Below are positions 8,394 through 17,680 of a DNA stretch of 64,000 nucleotides, one piece after another. Position numbers and translations under genes: made by a program. Source of the DNA: Bacillota bacterium (GTDB lineage: Bacteria; Bacillota; Bacilli; Paenibacillales; NBRC-103111); assembly GCA_023386955.1 (NCBI GenBank), contig JAEWIS010000038.1:186001-250000 (forward strand), given 5' to 3'. Below the pieces are notes generated by a model. It did not search any database. It saw only the letters and a program-made list of their open reading frames with translations, and was not told the DNA's origin. How positions within the stretch are numbered: the stretch's first letter is position 1; every line of letters begins with the position of its first letter.

Positions 8394-9503
8394 CTAGATG
8401 ATCTTCTTCTTCGCAGCCACAAACGGAGCGGTGACGGCGCCCTTCAGCACCCGGCCGCTGTTGATCATCACATCTTTGTCCAGAATGGCGTTCTCCACGC
8501 TCACATTCTCCTGGATATCGCAGTTCTGCAGCACGATGCAGTTGCGGAGGACGGCGCCCTTCCTTACCTTCACGCCGCGGAAGAGAATGCAGTTCTCCAC
8601 CTCGCCCTCGATAATGCAGCCGTTGGCAATCATGGCATTGCGGACATTGGAGTGCTGGGTATATTTGGCCGGGGGCTCATCCTTGATCTTGGTATAGATC
8701 AGACCCGGGCGGAAGAACAGATCCTTCCAGATGGACGGGTTCAACAGGTTCATGCTGTGATGGTAATAAGCCTGGATAGTATTGATGACGCCCAGATACC
8801 CCTGGTAGGGAAAGGCGTTGATCTTCAGACGGTCCACATTCTTCATAATGGCATCCCGCACCAAGTGGTCATAACCCTGGGCCAAAGAGGTTTCCACCAG
8901 GTCCAGGAGCAGCTCCTTCTTCATGAGGAACATCTCCATGGAGACCTTGCCGCTTTTAAGCCGTCCGGTATGGTCCTGGATATCCTTCACCTGCCCCAGG
9001 GGATTGATCAGGATCCGCCGGGAGTGGGAGAAGTCATCCTCCTCCATATCCTTATACACCATGGTGATGTCCGCCCCGGACAGCCGGTGGTGCTCATACA
9101 CCTCGGTGAGGTCGATGTTGCAGACCATATGGCTGCGGGTAATCAGCACATAATCCTGGGTACTCCGGTAGAAATAATCCCGGTGGGCATAGAAGTGGTA
9201 CAAATCACCCTTCACAATCTCACGGATTTCATCCACAGCCGGCGGCAGGATGAACAGCCCGCCCCGCTTGCGGTTCAAATCCCATTCCTTGCCGGAGCCC
9301 AGGTGGTCCATCAGGGAACGGTATTTGGTATGGGCGAACACCGCCACATTGACAATGCCGGAATTCACCATGCTGGACATGATAAAGTCGATCAGACGGT
9401 AGCGTGCGCCAAACGGAACCGAAGCCAGGGAGCGCTTGTAGGTCAGCTCCTCCAGGTTGTCGGGCTCATTCACCAAGTTCACAACACCAAGCACATTTTT
9501 CAT
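8394..9503 (-). CDS. glgD: Glucose-1-phosphate adenylyltransferase, GlgD subunit
   Basis: A 369-residue nucleotidyltransferase-like protein with a left-handed beta-helix C-terminus (repeats such as NCIVLQNCDIQENVSVENAIL). It resembles GlgC but has lost the canonical GGEGRRL nucleotide loop: the N-terminus reads GVVNLVNEPDNLEELT. That is the hallmark of GlgD, the non-catalytic or regulatory partner that raises GlgC activity in Bacillales. AAGG lies upstream of the ATG. It is 205 bp downstream of glgC, and the gap is filled by a long inverted repeat, an unusual break inside this operon. Confidence 0.95.
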   Translation of the reverse strand: MKNVLGVVNLVNEPDNLEELTYKRSLASVPFGARYRLIDFIMSSMVNSGIVNVAVFAHTKYRSLMDHLGSGKEWDLNRKRGGLFILPPAVDEIREIVKGDLYHFYAHRDYFYRSTQDYVLITRSHMVCNIDLTEVYEHHRLSGADITMVYKDMEEDDFSHSRRILINPLGQVKDIQDHTGRLKSGKVSMEMFLMKKELLLDLVETSLAQGYDHLVRDAIMKNVDRLKINAFPYQGYLGVINTIQAYYHHSMNLLNPSIWKDLFFRPGLIYTKIKDEPPAKYTQHSNVRNAMIANGCIIEGEVENCILFRGVKVRKGAVLRNCIVLQNCDIQENVSVENAILDKDVMINSGRVLKGAVTAPFVAAKKKII

Positions 9504-9550
9504 GGGGGCAGCTTCCTTTCGTATGGATGGGATCAGGACAAATTACTTAG

Positions 9551-9708
9551 GGTGTGTCTGAAAACCCGCTTGAGGGCATCTTTTGCAGCCTTTTCGCTCC
9601 ATGCTTCGTTACTTCCCCTTGACGTACCCCCGGTACGCCTGCGTGAAAGTGCCTTGCCTTGAACGAAAATTCAGCAAAATCTGCTCCCCTCGGAGTTTTC
9701 AGACACAC
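9551..9708. repeat. Long imperfect palindrome (MITE-like) between glgC and glgD
   Basis: GTGTGTCTGAAAAC (9552-9565) is repeated inverted at 9695-9708. The interior is also an imperfect palindrome: GAGGGCATCTTTTGC on the left aligns with the reverse complement of the right arm, and the centre is CGTACC/GGTACG around CCC. The right end abuts the glgC stop codon. The transcript would fold into one long hairpin. No coding content. Confidence 0.75.
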
Positions 9709-10842
9709 TTACGCAATAATTTCATGGCTGCCGATCAAAGTAATCTCCTTGCTGTCCGGATCTCCGACGACGGAGCCGTCCGCCACAATGGTGGCTTCTC
9801 CGATAATGGCGCGGTTGATGACGCAATTTTCGCCGATTTTGGCACCGGGCATAATCACAGAATCCCTTATCACAGTCCCTTCCCCGACCCGGACGCCGTA
9901 GAACAGAACGGAATGATCCACCGTGCCCGATACGGAGCAGCCTTCGTTGAGAATGGAATTTTTGACCGCTGCGGTGGGGGCAATGTATTGGGCAGGCTGG
10001 TTGGGATTCAGGGAGTAGATTCTCCAGCTCCGGTCATTCAGGTTCAGTCCCGGCTCCTCCTCCAACAAATCCATGCTGGCCTCCCACAGGCTCTCCACGG
10101 TGCCTACATCCTTCCAATAACCCTGGAACGGATACGCCATCAGCTTTTCCCCGGCGTTCAGCATACCCGGAATGACATCCTTGCCGAAGTCGTTGCTGGA
10201 GGCCGGATTCTCCGCGTCAGCCATCAGATACTTCTTGAGCACGGGCCAGCTGAAGATATATACACCCATGGAAGCCAGGTTACTTTTGGGGGCTTTGGGC
10301 TTTTCCTCAAATTCGGTAATCAAGAAGTCCTCATCTGCCTTCATGATGCCGAAGCGGCTGGCCTCCTCCCACTTGACCTCAATAACCGCGATGGTGGCGT
10401 CCGCATTCTTTTCCTTGTGGTACTGGATCATCAGGTCGTAATCCATCTTGTAGATGTGGTCGCCTGAGATGACCAGCACATATTCCGGGGCGTATTGCTC
10501 GATAAAACCAATATTCTGGTATATGGCATTGGCCGTCCCCTTATACCAGTCGCCGCCCTTGGACTTCATGAACGGAGGAAGCACGGTGACGCCCCCGCCC
10601 TTGCGGTCCAGGTCCCACGGTGTTCCGATGCCCAGATAAGAATTCAGCACCAGGGGCTGATATTGGGTCAGTACCCCTACTGCGTCGATGCCGGAGTTGG
10701 TGCAGTTGCTCAGGGTGAAATCGATAATTCTGTACTTTCCGCCAAAATGGACGGCAGGCTTTGCCAAATTTTTGGTCAAAGCCCCCAATCGCCGGCCTTC
10801 TCCTCCGGCCAGAAGCATCGCTACACATTCCTTCTGCGGCAT
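9709..10842 (-). CDS. glgC: Glucose-1-phosphate adenylyltransferase, catalytic subunit
   Basis: A 377-residue enzyme making ADP-glucose from glucose-1-phosphate and ATP, the committed step of glycogen synthesis. It has the nucleotide loop [14 protein letters not shown] near residue 10, [15 protein letters not shown], the catalytic region [14 protein letters not shown], the sugar-phosphate motif FEEKPKAP, and a beta-helix C-terminus. The start lies 3 bp after the glgB stop, and its ribosome site (AAAGGGG) is inside the end of glgB, so the two are probably translationally linked. Confidence 0.97.
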   Translation of the reverse strand: MPQKECVAMLLAGGEGRRLGALTKNLAKPAVHFGGKYRIIDFTLSNCTNSGIDAVGVLTQYQPLVLNSYLGIGTPWDLDRKGGGVTVLPPFMKSKGGDWYKGTANAIYQNIGFIEQYAPEYVLVISGDHIYKMDYDLMIQYHKEKNADATIAVIEVKWEEASRFGIMKADEDFLITEFEEKPKAPKSNLASMGVYIFSWPVLKKYLMADAENPASSNDFGKDVIPGMLNAGEKLMAYPFQGYWKDVGTVESLWEASMDLLEEEPGLNLNDRSWRIYSLNPNQPAQYIAPTAAVKNSILNEGCSVSGTVDHSVLFYGVRVGEGTVIRDSVIMPGAKIGENCVINRAIIGEATIVADGSVVGDPDSKEITLIGSHEIIA

Positions 10843-10845
10843 ACA

Positions 10846-12831
10846 TTATTTCCCCTTTCCCATGGTTGTGCGGTCTGGCGTGTCCGGGAGCTCTGCCTGC
10901 TTCTCCGTGAAGGGACCCTTGGCTGCAACTTTGTGCTTGAACAGCAAAGCGGAAAACGGCGGAAGCGCAATCCGGATGCTGCACGGCTGCCCATGGAACG
11001 GTACAGCCTCCGTCGTCAGCCTGGAGCGTGTTTTCCCCCCGCTGCCTCCAAATTCTTCCGCATCGGAATTCAGGAGCTCCCGGTAGATGCCGGCATCAGG
11101 AACCCCGATTCTGTATTCGGGATACCCGGTTTCCCGGAAATTTAATACAGCCAGGATCAGCTCGTCTCCCGCTTTGTTCCACCGGACGAAGGACATGACG
11201 CTTTGCTCCGCATTGTCCGCATCGATCCATTGGAAACCTCCGGGGCTGTGATCCTGCTGCCACATCGCCTTTTCTTTCATGTATATGGCGTTCAGGCTCC
11301 GGACATAATGGCGAGTTTTGCCGTGCATGGGATACCCCACCAGCTCCCAATCCAGGTCCTCCATATCCTTCCATTCGTCAAACTGCCCGAATTCACTTCC
11401 CATAAACAGGAGCTTCTTGCCGGGATGGGCCGCCATATAGGCGTACAGCACACGAAGATTGGCGAACTTCTCCTCATAGCTGCCGGGCATTTTGTTGAGC
11501 AGGGACTTTTTACCGTGCACAACCTCGTCGTGGGAAAAGGGGAGCACATAGTTTTCGGCATAGGCATACATCATGGAAAAGGTCATGAGATGATGCCGGT
11601 GCCGGCGTTCTGCGGGCTGCAGCTGCATATAGCGCAGCACATCATTCATCCAGCCCATATTCCATTTATAATTAAAACCAAGCCCTCCCGCATGGACGGG
11701 AGCCGTCACCATCGGCCAGTCCGAGGAATCCTCCGCCACCATCAAGGCGCCGGGGAAATACTGGAACACAGCTTTGTTTAGGCGCTTCAGGAAGCCCAAG
11801 GCGTCCAAATTTTCATTACCGCCGTAAGCGTTCCGGGGAGCGGCAGCCTTATCCCGGTCGAATGCCAGGTCGATCATGCTGGCCACGGCGTCCACCCGCA
11901 GACCGTCCACATGATAAACATCCATCCAGAAGATGGCGTTGGAGATCAGGAAGCTCAGCACCTCCGGTTTGCCGAAATCAAAACCGAGTGTGCCCCAGCC
12001 CCGTTTCTCCGCAATATCCGGATCAGGATGCTCGAACAAGGGGGTGCCGTCGAACAGCCGGAGACCGTGGTCATCCTTGCAAAAATGCCCGGGCACCCAG
12101 TCAAGCAGAACACCGATGCCGTTTTCGTGGCAGTGGTTGATGAAGAACATCAGCTGCTCCGGCTGCCCGTAGCGGCTGGTGGCGCTGTAATACCCGGTGG
12201 CCTGATAACCCCAGGAGCGGTCGAAGGGATGCTCCGTCAACGGAAGCAGCTCGATATGGGTGTACCCCATCTCCTTTACATACTCCACCAGCTCCTGCGC
12301 ATACTCCTCATACGTATAGAACACTTCATTCTCAATATATTTCCAGGAACCCAGATGCACCTCATAGATATTGAGAGGTTTGGCATAAACGGGTTCCTTC
12401 TCCTGCTTCCTGCGCCAGCGAGTATCATTCCAGCGGAAGCCCTCCAGACTTTTGACAACGGAAGCAGTCCGGGGACGGAGCTCGGAAAAAAAGGCATACG
12501 GATCGCTTTTGAGAAAACGGCGTCCGTCAGGTCCGGTGATCCGGTACTTATAGACAGCCCCTTCCTCCAAGCCGGGGACAAAAAGAGTCCACATGCCGCC
12601 GGAGTCGAGTAGCGGCTCCATCAGATGACAGTCAGCCGTCCAGCCGTTAAAATCACCGCTGATCCCCACTTCCTTGGCGTGGGGCGCCCATACCGTAAAG
12701 CGCACACCCGTAACCCCGTTCTCCTGAGCCGGATGCGCCCCCATCATACGGTAGCTGTGGTGCAGATTTCCCTCGTGAAACAAATGCAGATCATGAGCAG
12801 TCGGAATGCGGTTTGGCAAGCCAGGGATCAA
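10846..12831 (-). CDS. glgB: 1,4-alpha-glucan branching enzyme
   Basis: A 661-residue GH13 enzyme that cuts alpha-1,4 chains and rejoins them as alpha-1,6 branches. A CBM48 domain (about 40-125, with TVWAPHAKEVGISGDFNGW) precedes the barrel. DGLRVDAVASM holds the nucleophile Asp314, ALMVAEDSSDWP the acid/base Glu367, and FSHDEVVHGK the transition-state Asp. The start is unclear: the TTG at 12831 lies directly against GAGGAG, while a second in-frame TTG at 12819 has a 12-base spacing. It is the first gene of the glg operon. Confidence 0.95.
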   Translation of the reverse strand: MIPGLPNRIPTAHDLHLFHEGNLHHSYRMMGAHPAQENGVTGVRFTVWAPHAKEVGISGDFNGWTADCHLMEPLLDSGGMWTLFVPGLEEGAVYKYRITGPDGRRFLKSDPYAFFSELRPRTASVVKSLEGFRWNDTRWRRKQEKEPVYAKPLNIYEVHLGSWKYIENEVFYTYEEYAQELVEYVKEMGYTHIELLPLTEHPFDRSWGYQATGYYSATSRYGQPEQLMFFINHCHENGIGVLLDWVPGHFCKDDHGLRLFDGTPLFEHPDPDIAEKRGWGTLGFDFGKPEVLSFLISNAIFWMDVYHVDGLRVDAVASMIDLAFDRDKAAAPRNAYGGNENLDALGFLKRLNKAVFQYFPGALMVAEDSSDWPMVTAPVHAGGLGFNYKWNMGWMNDVLRYMQLQPAERRHRHHLMTFSMMYAYAENYVLPFSHDEVVHGKKSLLNKMPGSYEEKFANLRVLYAYMAAHPGKKLLFMGSEFGQFDEWKDMEDLDWELVGYPMHGKTRHYVRSLNAIYMKEKAMWQQDHSPGGFQWIDADNAEQSVMSFVRWNKAGDELILAVLNFRETGYPEYRIGVPDAGIYRELLNSDAEEFGGSGGKTRSRLTTEAVPFHGQPCSIRIALPPFSALLFKHKVAAKGPFTEKQAELPDTPDRTTMGKGK

Positions 12832-12915
12832 CTCCTCTCTACCTTCTACCCTTTCTAGACTGCAAAGCGCTTTTCCTTCTTCGGACTCCGTAAAAAAAGG
12901 ATGAATTTTTCAAAT

Positions 12916-14874
12916 TTATGGCATTGTGATCCGGACAGCCGCATTGGGCCCGTCCCATTCCACCTTGGCGCCGAAGGATTCGGCAATAAACCGCACAGGC
13001 ACCATGGTATAGCTGTTGATGAGCCGGGGGGCCGCCTCCAGCCGGTAATCCTTGCCGCTCTTTACCGCCGTGAGGCTGTCTATGGTGACGCTGGCTGTTG
13101 TGCCCCCCTTCCGGCCTGTTGCCGTCCGGGTGGTTTGATCCCAGCTGACCTCTGCTCCCAGTGCCTCGAATACGGCCCGCATGGGAACCAGCACATTGCC
13201 CTGCCAGTTTACCGGCGGCTGCTCAAAAGCCAACGCCCGGCCGTTTACCGTCACCGTAGTCTGCGGCTCCAGGGCCAGCTGGCGGGTAACGGCAGGGGTT
13301 CCCGCCTGGTTGAAGGCCTTCACCTCCAGAACCGAACCAACCACAATGCCTCCCGCCTCCAGCTCCACACCCTTGTACGGGGGATATTCGGTCTTCAGGA
13401 GCATGCCGTTCAGCCGGTACTCCACCTTGCCGTTATAGATATCCGGCAGCTTGACATACGGATAGACCACCGTCCGCCCGTTGAAGGCAGCACTTGCCTG
13501 GGCCTTCATGTATCCTCCTGCTGCAACGGGTTTTGCGCCGTTTTCCACCTTGGTCAGGAAATGCGGACTCCCGATAAGCCGCTTATAAGCGTCCATCATG
13601 GCCGTGTTGTCCCGGAGGAGGAAATTATCGGTGACCCCGGGCTGGGTAGCACCCCGGTTGAAGTACGTGATGGCCTTCAGCCGCGGATACTGCTTGGTCA
13701 TGATCTCATAAACCCGCTCCAGATTCATAACACCCCAATCTGTCCAGCTTTTCCCGTCACCGACTGTTCCATGGGTAACCGCCGTTTCGCTGATCATCAC
13801 CGGCTTGCGGTCCGCATACAGCCGGTAAATCTCATCCAGCCTGTCCACCGGACCCAACCCCAGCTGGGGCTTGGAAGGATCACCGTTTTCATAAGGCGTA
13901 CTGTACATGCTGATGCCCACCCAGTCCACGTAAGCATCGCCGGGATAATAGGCCGACATGGTGTTAATCGGCACATCTCCGGGGCTCCATACCATGGCTA
14001 CATTCGGCGCCTCCTGCTCCATGATGTCGTGGACCAGCTTGAATTTCTCCATATATTTGGCCGGGTCGCCGTGCCAGGGAACCCAGTTGCCGTTCATCTC
14101 GGAGGCATAACGGAGAAAAATCGGCAGGCCGGTTGCTTTGGCAGCAGCAGCCCACTGGCGGATATATTCCCCATCCTTCACCTCATCCAACCCGTTCATC
14201 GGCTCAAAAGCGATTTGCAGCGCCGCTCCTGCTGCCTTGGCGTTCACCGCATACTGTCTGGGAAACGGCTTGCCCCATTGGGTATAAGCCAGGTAGAGGG
14301 CATGCTTCTTATTGTAGAATTGCTCGGAGCGGGTATACTTGTTGCCCATCTGGGGATCCAATTCGGAATACATGCCCAGATACGTGCCGTATACCGGCTC
14401 GAATTTGGCCAAACCGCCCCCGTTTCCGTCGCTGGCAGCGGCCAGAGCCGATTCATCTGTGGTCTGCACATACAGATCCAGTGTGCTGCGGATTTCCTCC
14501 GCCCGGAACAGATCCTGCGCCCCCCAGTCATAACCCGCCTGAAGCCAATACTCATTCTCCAGCTCATAATAATAAATGGCGGTTTCATATTGCTTCTGGC
14601 TGTCATAATACTTGCCCAGATTTTTGGCGTAAAGGGCCGCATTCACCACATTCCCCTCTACTGCGTAATGGTCCAGCAGCAGCTTCCATTTGGGTGCGGC
14701 AGCCTGGAGGTTCCCGTTCTGCTCATCCTGGCGTGCCTGGCGTTCCAGTGTCCAGAAATCCTCGGCATACACCGCCGGAATTCCCGGTCCTGCAGAGGCT
14801 GCGAGGCATGCGGCAATAAGTGTTGTGCGCGCCATCCGCTTAATTTTGTCATCTGATATGAACCGGTTGATCAT
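12916..14874 (-). CDS. Secreted GH26-like glycosidase with copper-amine-oxidase-type stalk domain
   Basis: A 652-residue exported protein. A signal peptide covers about 1-37 (ends PAVYA). Residues 40-135 are helical, TPR-like. The barrel has FLRYASEMNGNW with acid/base candidate Glu259, as in the GH26 RYxHEMNGxW motif, and KPVMISETAV with nucleophile candidate Glu363. About 540-652 is a stalk domain repeated twice (VLVPMRAVFEALGAEVSWD, then MVPVRFIAESFGAKVEWD), common in Paenibacillaceae surface proteins. GH26 members cut beta-mannan or mixed-linkage glucan; the substrate here is unknown. GGGAGGGTGAGAC precedes the ATG. The gene lies 84 bp upstream of glgB on the same strand, and I see no clear terminator between them. 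Confidence 0.85.
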   Translation of the reverse strand: MINRFISDDKIKRMARTTLIAACLAASAGPGIPAVYAEDFWTLERQARQDEQNGNLQAAAPKWKLLLDHYAVEGNVVNAALYAKNLGKYYDSQKQYETAIYYYELENEYWLQAGYDWGAQDLFRAEEIRSTLDLYVQTTDESALAAASDGNGGGLAKFEPVYGTYLGMYSELDPQMGNKYTRSEQFYNKKHALYLAYTQWGKPFPRQYAVNAKAAGAALQIAFEPMNGLDEVKDGEYIRQWAAAAKATGLPIFLRYASEMNGNWVPWHGDPAKYMEKFKLVHDIMEQEAPNVAMVWSPGDVPINTMSAYYPGDAYVDWVGISMYSTPYENGDPSKPQLGLGPVDRLDEIYRLYADRKPVMISETAVTHGTVGDGKSWTDWGVMNLERVYEIMTKQYPRLKAITYFNRGATQPGVTDNFLLRDNTAMMDAYKRLIGSPHFLTKVENGAKPVAAGGYMKAQASAAFNGRTVVYPYVKLPDIYNGKVEYRLNGMLLKTEYPPYKGVELEAGGIVVGSVLEVKAFNQAGTPAVTRQLALEPQTTVTVNGRALAFEQPPVNWQGNVLVPMRAVFEALGAEVSWDQTTRTATGRKGGTTASVTIDSLTAVKSGKDYRLEAAPRLINSYTMVPVRFIAESFGAKVEWDGPNAAVRITMP

Positions 14875-15034
14875 GTCTCACCCTCCCTGATAGGCTGGAA
14901 CAGCGCTGATGCACAATTCTGCGGGGCCTTCACTTAATACCCGGAATTTGCGAGAAAGAAACGCTTGCAGCAAATTAATTTTATTGTAAGGGGTAGGAGA
15001 GGCATTCGACAATTCATGAAGCGTGCTTCCGGGC

Positions 15035-15074
15035 AAAAAAAAAGATGCGGCCCAGGGTTTCCTGTCCGCATCTT
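15035..15074 (-). terminator. Rho-independent terminator after the STAS-like gene
   Basis: AAGATGCGG (15042-15050) pairs with CCGCATCTT (15066-15074). On the minus strand it is followed by seven or more T. Confidence 0.9.
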
Positions 15075-15120
15075 CATTCACCAGCCAAGCTGATCTTCTG
15101 CCTGCTCCGCCCGATCTCCC

Positions 15121-15495
15121 TCACGCCTCCGCACCTCTTCCGCTTCTGACCAGCTGCAGCGCCTCGTCCACCGTCTGGACCGGTGTCCAGTTCGCCCGCG
15201 CCTGGGCTTTGCGTTTTGTTTTGCCTGCCGCCTGGGTCTGGCACTCCACCGAATAAATCGACCGGAAGGGAGCGCTCAGATAGGTCTGTTTAATCTCGTC
15301 GAACATGGGTGCCAGCTCCTGAGTGGAGAGGCGGATTTCCTGCACCTCGACAACCAGAGCATACTCCTCGGGTTGGATCCTGCTTAAGCGGAGCTCCAGC
15401 TCCCGCTGGAACAGCTTGGCCTCGTATACGGTGAAATACCCTGAATACGAAATGAGCAGAATCCCGTCATTCTGATTCAATGTCATTTTAAACAA
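15121..15495 (-). CDS. Small conserved-looking protein, possibly STAS/SpoIIAA-like
   Basis: About 124 residues. The alternation of short hydrophobic strands and amphipathic helices (ILLISYSGYFTVYEAKLF, YALVVEVQEIRLSTQE) recalls the STAS fold of anti-sigma antagonists and lipid-binding SpoIIAA-like proteins, but I see no decisive motif. The frame is open 140 codons further up, overlapping the divergent methyltransferase, which I reject. A TTG at 15495 is 10 bases after GGAG, and an ATG at 15486 is the alternative. The tail is Lys/Arg-rich (GKTKRKAQAR). Single gene with its own terminator; function unknown. Confidence 0.6.
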   Translation of the reverse strand: MFKMTLNQNDGILLISYSGYFTVYEAKLFQRELELRLSRIQPEEYALVVEVQEIRLSTQELAPMFDEIKQTYLSAPFRSIYSVECQTQAAGKTKRKAQARANWTPVQTVDEALQLVRSGRGAEA

Positions 15496-15562
15496 ATGGT
15501 CCACACTCCTAGAGACATGCTTCGGAGATTCCTTGCCATGTGATCTTTCCAGGAAGAGACAA

Positions 15563-15692
15563 TTCGCATGGAGTCTGATCTTAAGTATAATGAATGCGGT
15601 GACATACATGTAAGGGCGTTCACAATAATGTCGATGATTAACAGGGTTAGGTATGGCAATATCTTGACAAGGGGCGTTAGATTTGACATGAT
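15563..15692 (+). promoter_or_regulatory. Two candidate promoters for the methyltransferase operon
   Basis: TTCGCA (15563-15568) with TATAAT (15586-15591), 17-bp spacer, and TTGACA (15664-15669) with CATGAT (15687-15692), 17-bp spacer. Both point toward the gene starting at 15760. Neither is tested. Confidence 0.4.
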
Positions 15693-15759
15693 TCAACCGT
15701 ATATTGCATGATGAAGTATTGAAATCTAGAACAGAGACCTCTTTTAAAGGAGATTCGCG

Positions 15760-16623
15760 ATGTATTTGGCTGACGAATGGAAAGATTATGAGCTTCTCGA
15801 TACAGGCGGAGGCGAAAAGCTGGAGCGCTGGGGCGGATACATTCTGCGCCGGCCCGACCCGCAGATCATCTGGCCGCTGTTGAATGAAACCGGGCTTTGG
15901 AAGGACGCCCATGCCCATTACCACCGCAGCTCAAGCGGAGGCGGACAATGGGAGGAAAAGGTGAAGCTCCCCGAACGCTGGTCCGTATCATATGGAGATC
16001 TGAAATTCATCATCAAACCCACCAGCTTCAAGCATACCGGGCTGTTCCCCGAGCAGCAGGTGAACTGGAAGTGGATGATGGACAAAATCAAGAATGCCGG
16101 ACGTCCCATCAAGGTGCTGAACCTGTTCGCGTACACGGGCGGTGCCACAGTGGCCTGCGCCAGTGCAGGCGCCGAGGTGTGCCATGTGGATGCGGCCAAG
16201 GGGATGGTCACCTGGGCCAAGGAAAACCTGCACCACTCCGGCCTCGGGGACAAGCCCGTCCGGTTCATTACGGACGATGTGTTCAAGTTCGTGCAACGGG
16301 AGCAGCGCCGCGGCAGCACCTACGACGCCATTATTATGGACCCGCCCTCCTACGGACGCGGCCCCAACGGCGAAATGTGGAAGCTGGAAAATGACCTGTA
16401 CCGCTTTGTGGATTCCTGCTCCGCTATTCTCACGGAAAAACCGCTGTTCTTCCTTATCAACTCGTATACTACCGGGATATCGGCCTCGGTGCTGACGAAT
16501 ATCCTCACCATGTCGATGGGCCGGAAATATGGCGGTGTGATCTCCAGCGGTGAAATCGGCCTGCCTATCACCGCCAGCTCTCTGAACCTGCCCTGCGGAA
16601 TTCTTGGCCGCTGGGAGTCCTAA
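15760..16623 (+). CDS. Class I SAM-dependent RNA methyltransferase (RlmI-like)
   Basis: A 287-residue protein. VLNLFAYTGGATVACASAGA (about 117-136) is the SAM-binding loop I, CHVDAAKGMVTWAKEN is motif II, and IIMDPPSYGRG is motif IV of the RlmI/K-type rRNA cytosine methyltransferases. There is no N-terminal PUA domain of the classic RlmI form; residues 1-90 instead form a short family-specific extension. The ATG has AAAGGAG upstream. The next gene, a pseudouridine synthase, starts 3 bp after the stop, so the pair form an RNA-modification operon. The exact target nucleotide is unknown. Confidence 0.85.
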   Translation: MYLADEWKDYELLDTGGGEKLERWGGYILRRPDPQIIWPLLNETGLWKDAHAHYHRSSSGGGQWEEKVKLPERWSVSYGDLKFIIKPTSFKHTGLFPEQQVNWKWMMDKIKNAGRPIKVLNLFAYTGGATVACASAGAEVCHVDAAKGMVTWAKENLHHSGLGDKPVRFITDDVFKFVQREQRRGSTYDAIIMDPPSYGRGPNGEMWKLENDLYRFVDSCSAILTEKPLFFLINSYTTGISASVLTNILTMSMGRKYGGVISSGEIGLPITASSLNLPCGILGRWES

Positions 16624-16626
16624 GCC

Positions 16627-17352
16627 ATGCGGGAAGGGAGCAGATGGGAGATTCCCGTTATTTATGAGGACAACCACATTCTCATCGTGGAAAAACCGGT
16701 GAACATGCCTACCCAGGAGGATGAGTCCGGCGATATGGACCTCCTGACCGCCCTCAAGGAGGATTTGAAGCTGCGCCACGGGAAACCCGGCAATGTATTC
16801 CTCGGGCTGGTCCACCGCCTGGACCGGCCTGTAGGGGGCGCTATGGTGTTTGCCAAAACCTCCAAAGCCGCCTCTCGGCTTTCGGACACTGTCCGGACCC
16901 GGGCTTTCGGCAAGCGGTATCTGGCTGTGGTCCATGGGATGATGCCGCAGAAGAAAAATACCCTGCAGCATTACCTGCTGAAGGATAGCCGTACCAACAC
17001 GGTGAAGGCGGTGCCCGCCAAGTCCCACCCCGACGCCAAGGAAGCGGTGCTGGACTATGAGGTGCTGCAAGCTGCGGAGGGATTATCTCTGGTGTCCGTA
17101 GTGCTGCATACGGGCCGGTCCCATCAGATCCGTGTGCAAATGGCCGAAAGCGGCTGCCCCTTGTACGGCGACCAGAAGTACGGATCCCGGGTGAACAAAC
17201 CCGGCCAGCAGCTGGCGCTATGGTCAGTCTGGCTGTCCTTCGAGCACCCCACCCTGCGGGAGCCTATGAGCTTCTCCTCCCGGCCGCCGCAGGAGTTTCC
17301 CTGGTCCTTGTGGGCGGAGGAGCATCTGACGGAAACGGGGCCGGGGCATTAG
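16627..17352 (+). CDS. RluA-family pseudouridine synthase
   Basis: A 241-residue enzyme that isomerises uridine to pseudouridine in rRNA or tRNA. LVHRLDRPVGGAMVFAKTS holds the catalytic Asp66, and HTGRSHQIRVQMAESGCPLYGD is the conserved RluA C-terminal motif. There is no S4 domain at the N-terminus, so it is a short RluA/RluC-type member. Its ribosome site (GGGAG) lies within the end of the methyltransferase gene, which supports coupled translation. The target site cannot be told from sequence. Confidence 0.9.
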   Translation: MREGSRWEIPVIYEDNHILIVEKPVNMPTQEDESGDMDLLTALKEDLKLRHGKPGNVFLGLVHRLDRPVGGAMVFAKTSKAASRLSDTVRTRAFGKRYLAVVHGMMPQKKNTLQHYLLKDSRTNTVKAVPAKSHPDAKEAVLDYEVLQAAEGLSLVSVVLHTGRSHQIRVQMAESGCPLYGDQKYGSRVNKPGQQLALWSVWLSFEHPTLREPMSFSSRPPQEFPWSLWAEEHLTETGPGH

Positions 17353-17410
17353 TTCCTTGCGGGGCTTCACTTCAGCCTCCTCCGTCTTCTCTTAGCCACC
17401 TCCAGAAATG

Positions 17411-17601
17411 ATAGCGGACAACAAATGTCGGCTATTGGCTAGAAGCGGGCCTTCTCGCTCCGATAGCAGACATCAAATGTCTGCTATTACCTGCGAAGAC
17501 CTGTTTTGGGGCTGTTATTTTGCAGTTAACAGACATTTTGTGTCGCTATTCGGGCGGCTGTACCACTATTCGGCCCATTAGCAGACATTTTCTGCCGCTT
17601 T
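17411..17601. repeat. Four-unit dyad repeat element, locus 2 (core GACA...TGTC)
   Basis: The gap between rluA-like and the DsrE-like gene holds units at 17411-17435, 17463-17487, 17526-17549 and 17578-17601. Each is close to ATAGCAGACA-n-TGTCTGCTAT, a hairpin-forming palindrome. Starts are 52, 63 and 52 bp apart, and the array is symmetric about 17506. I see nothing else in this gap. Confidence 0.75.
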
Positions 17602-17680
17602 CCCAATTTTCCACCGCTGAACGTGGAAAACCATATTCCTGCGGCTTCTATTTCAGAAGCGTGCTTCGGAGGAAATCATA

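Noticed and set aside
9551..9708. Simple intrinsic terminator after glgC
   Set aside because: The palindrome is about 158 bp with no T run at the end of the stem, and glgD and glgA follow on the same strand as the rest of the operon.
12901..14856. A 651-codon open frame on the plus strand across the GH26-like gene
   Set aside because: It is the mirror of a clear secreted glycosidase with signal peptide, catalytic motifs and ribosome site; the plus-strand translation is rich in His/Arg/Gly and has no recognisable domain.
14878..15081. A 67-codon minus-strand ORF
   Set aside because: It begins inside the terminator hairpin of the neighbouring gene, has no ribosome site and no recognisable content.
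15496..15924. N-terminal extension of the STAS-like gene up to 15924
   Set aside because: It would run through the promoter and start of the divergent methyltransferase, and its residues look non-coding; a ribosome site supports a start near 15495.
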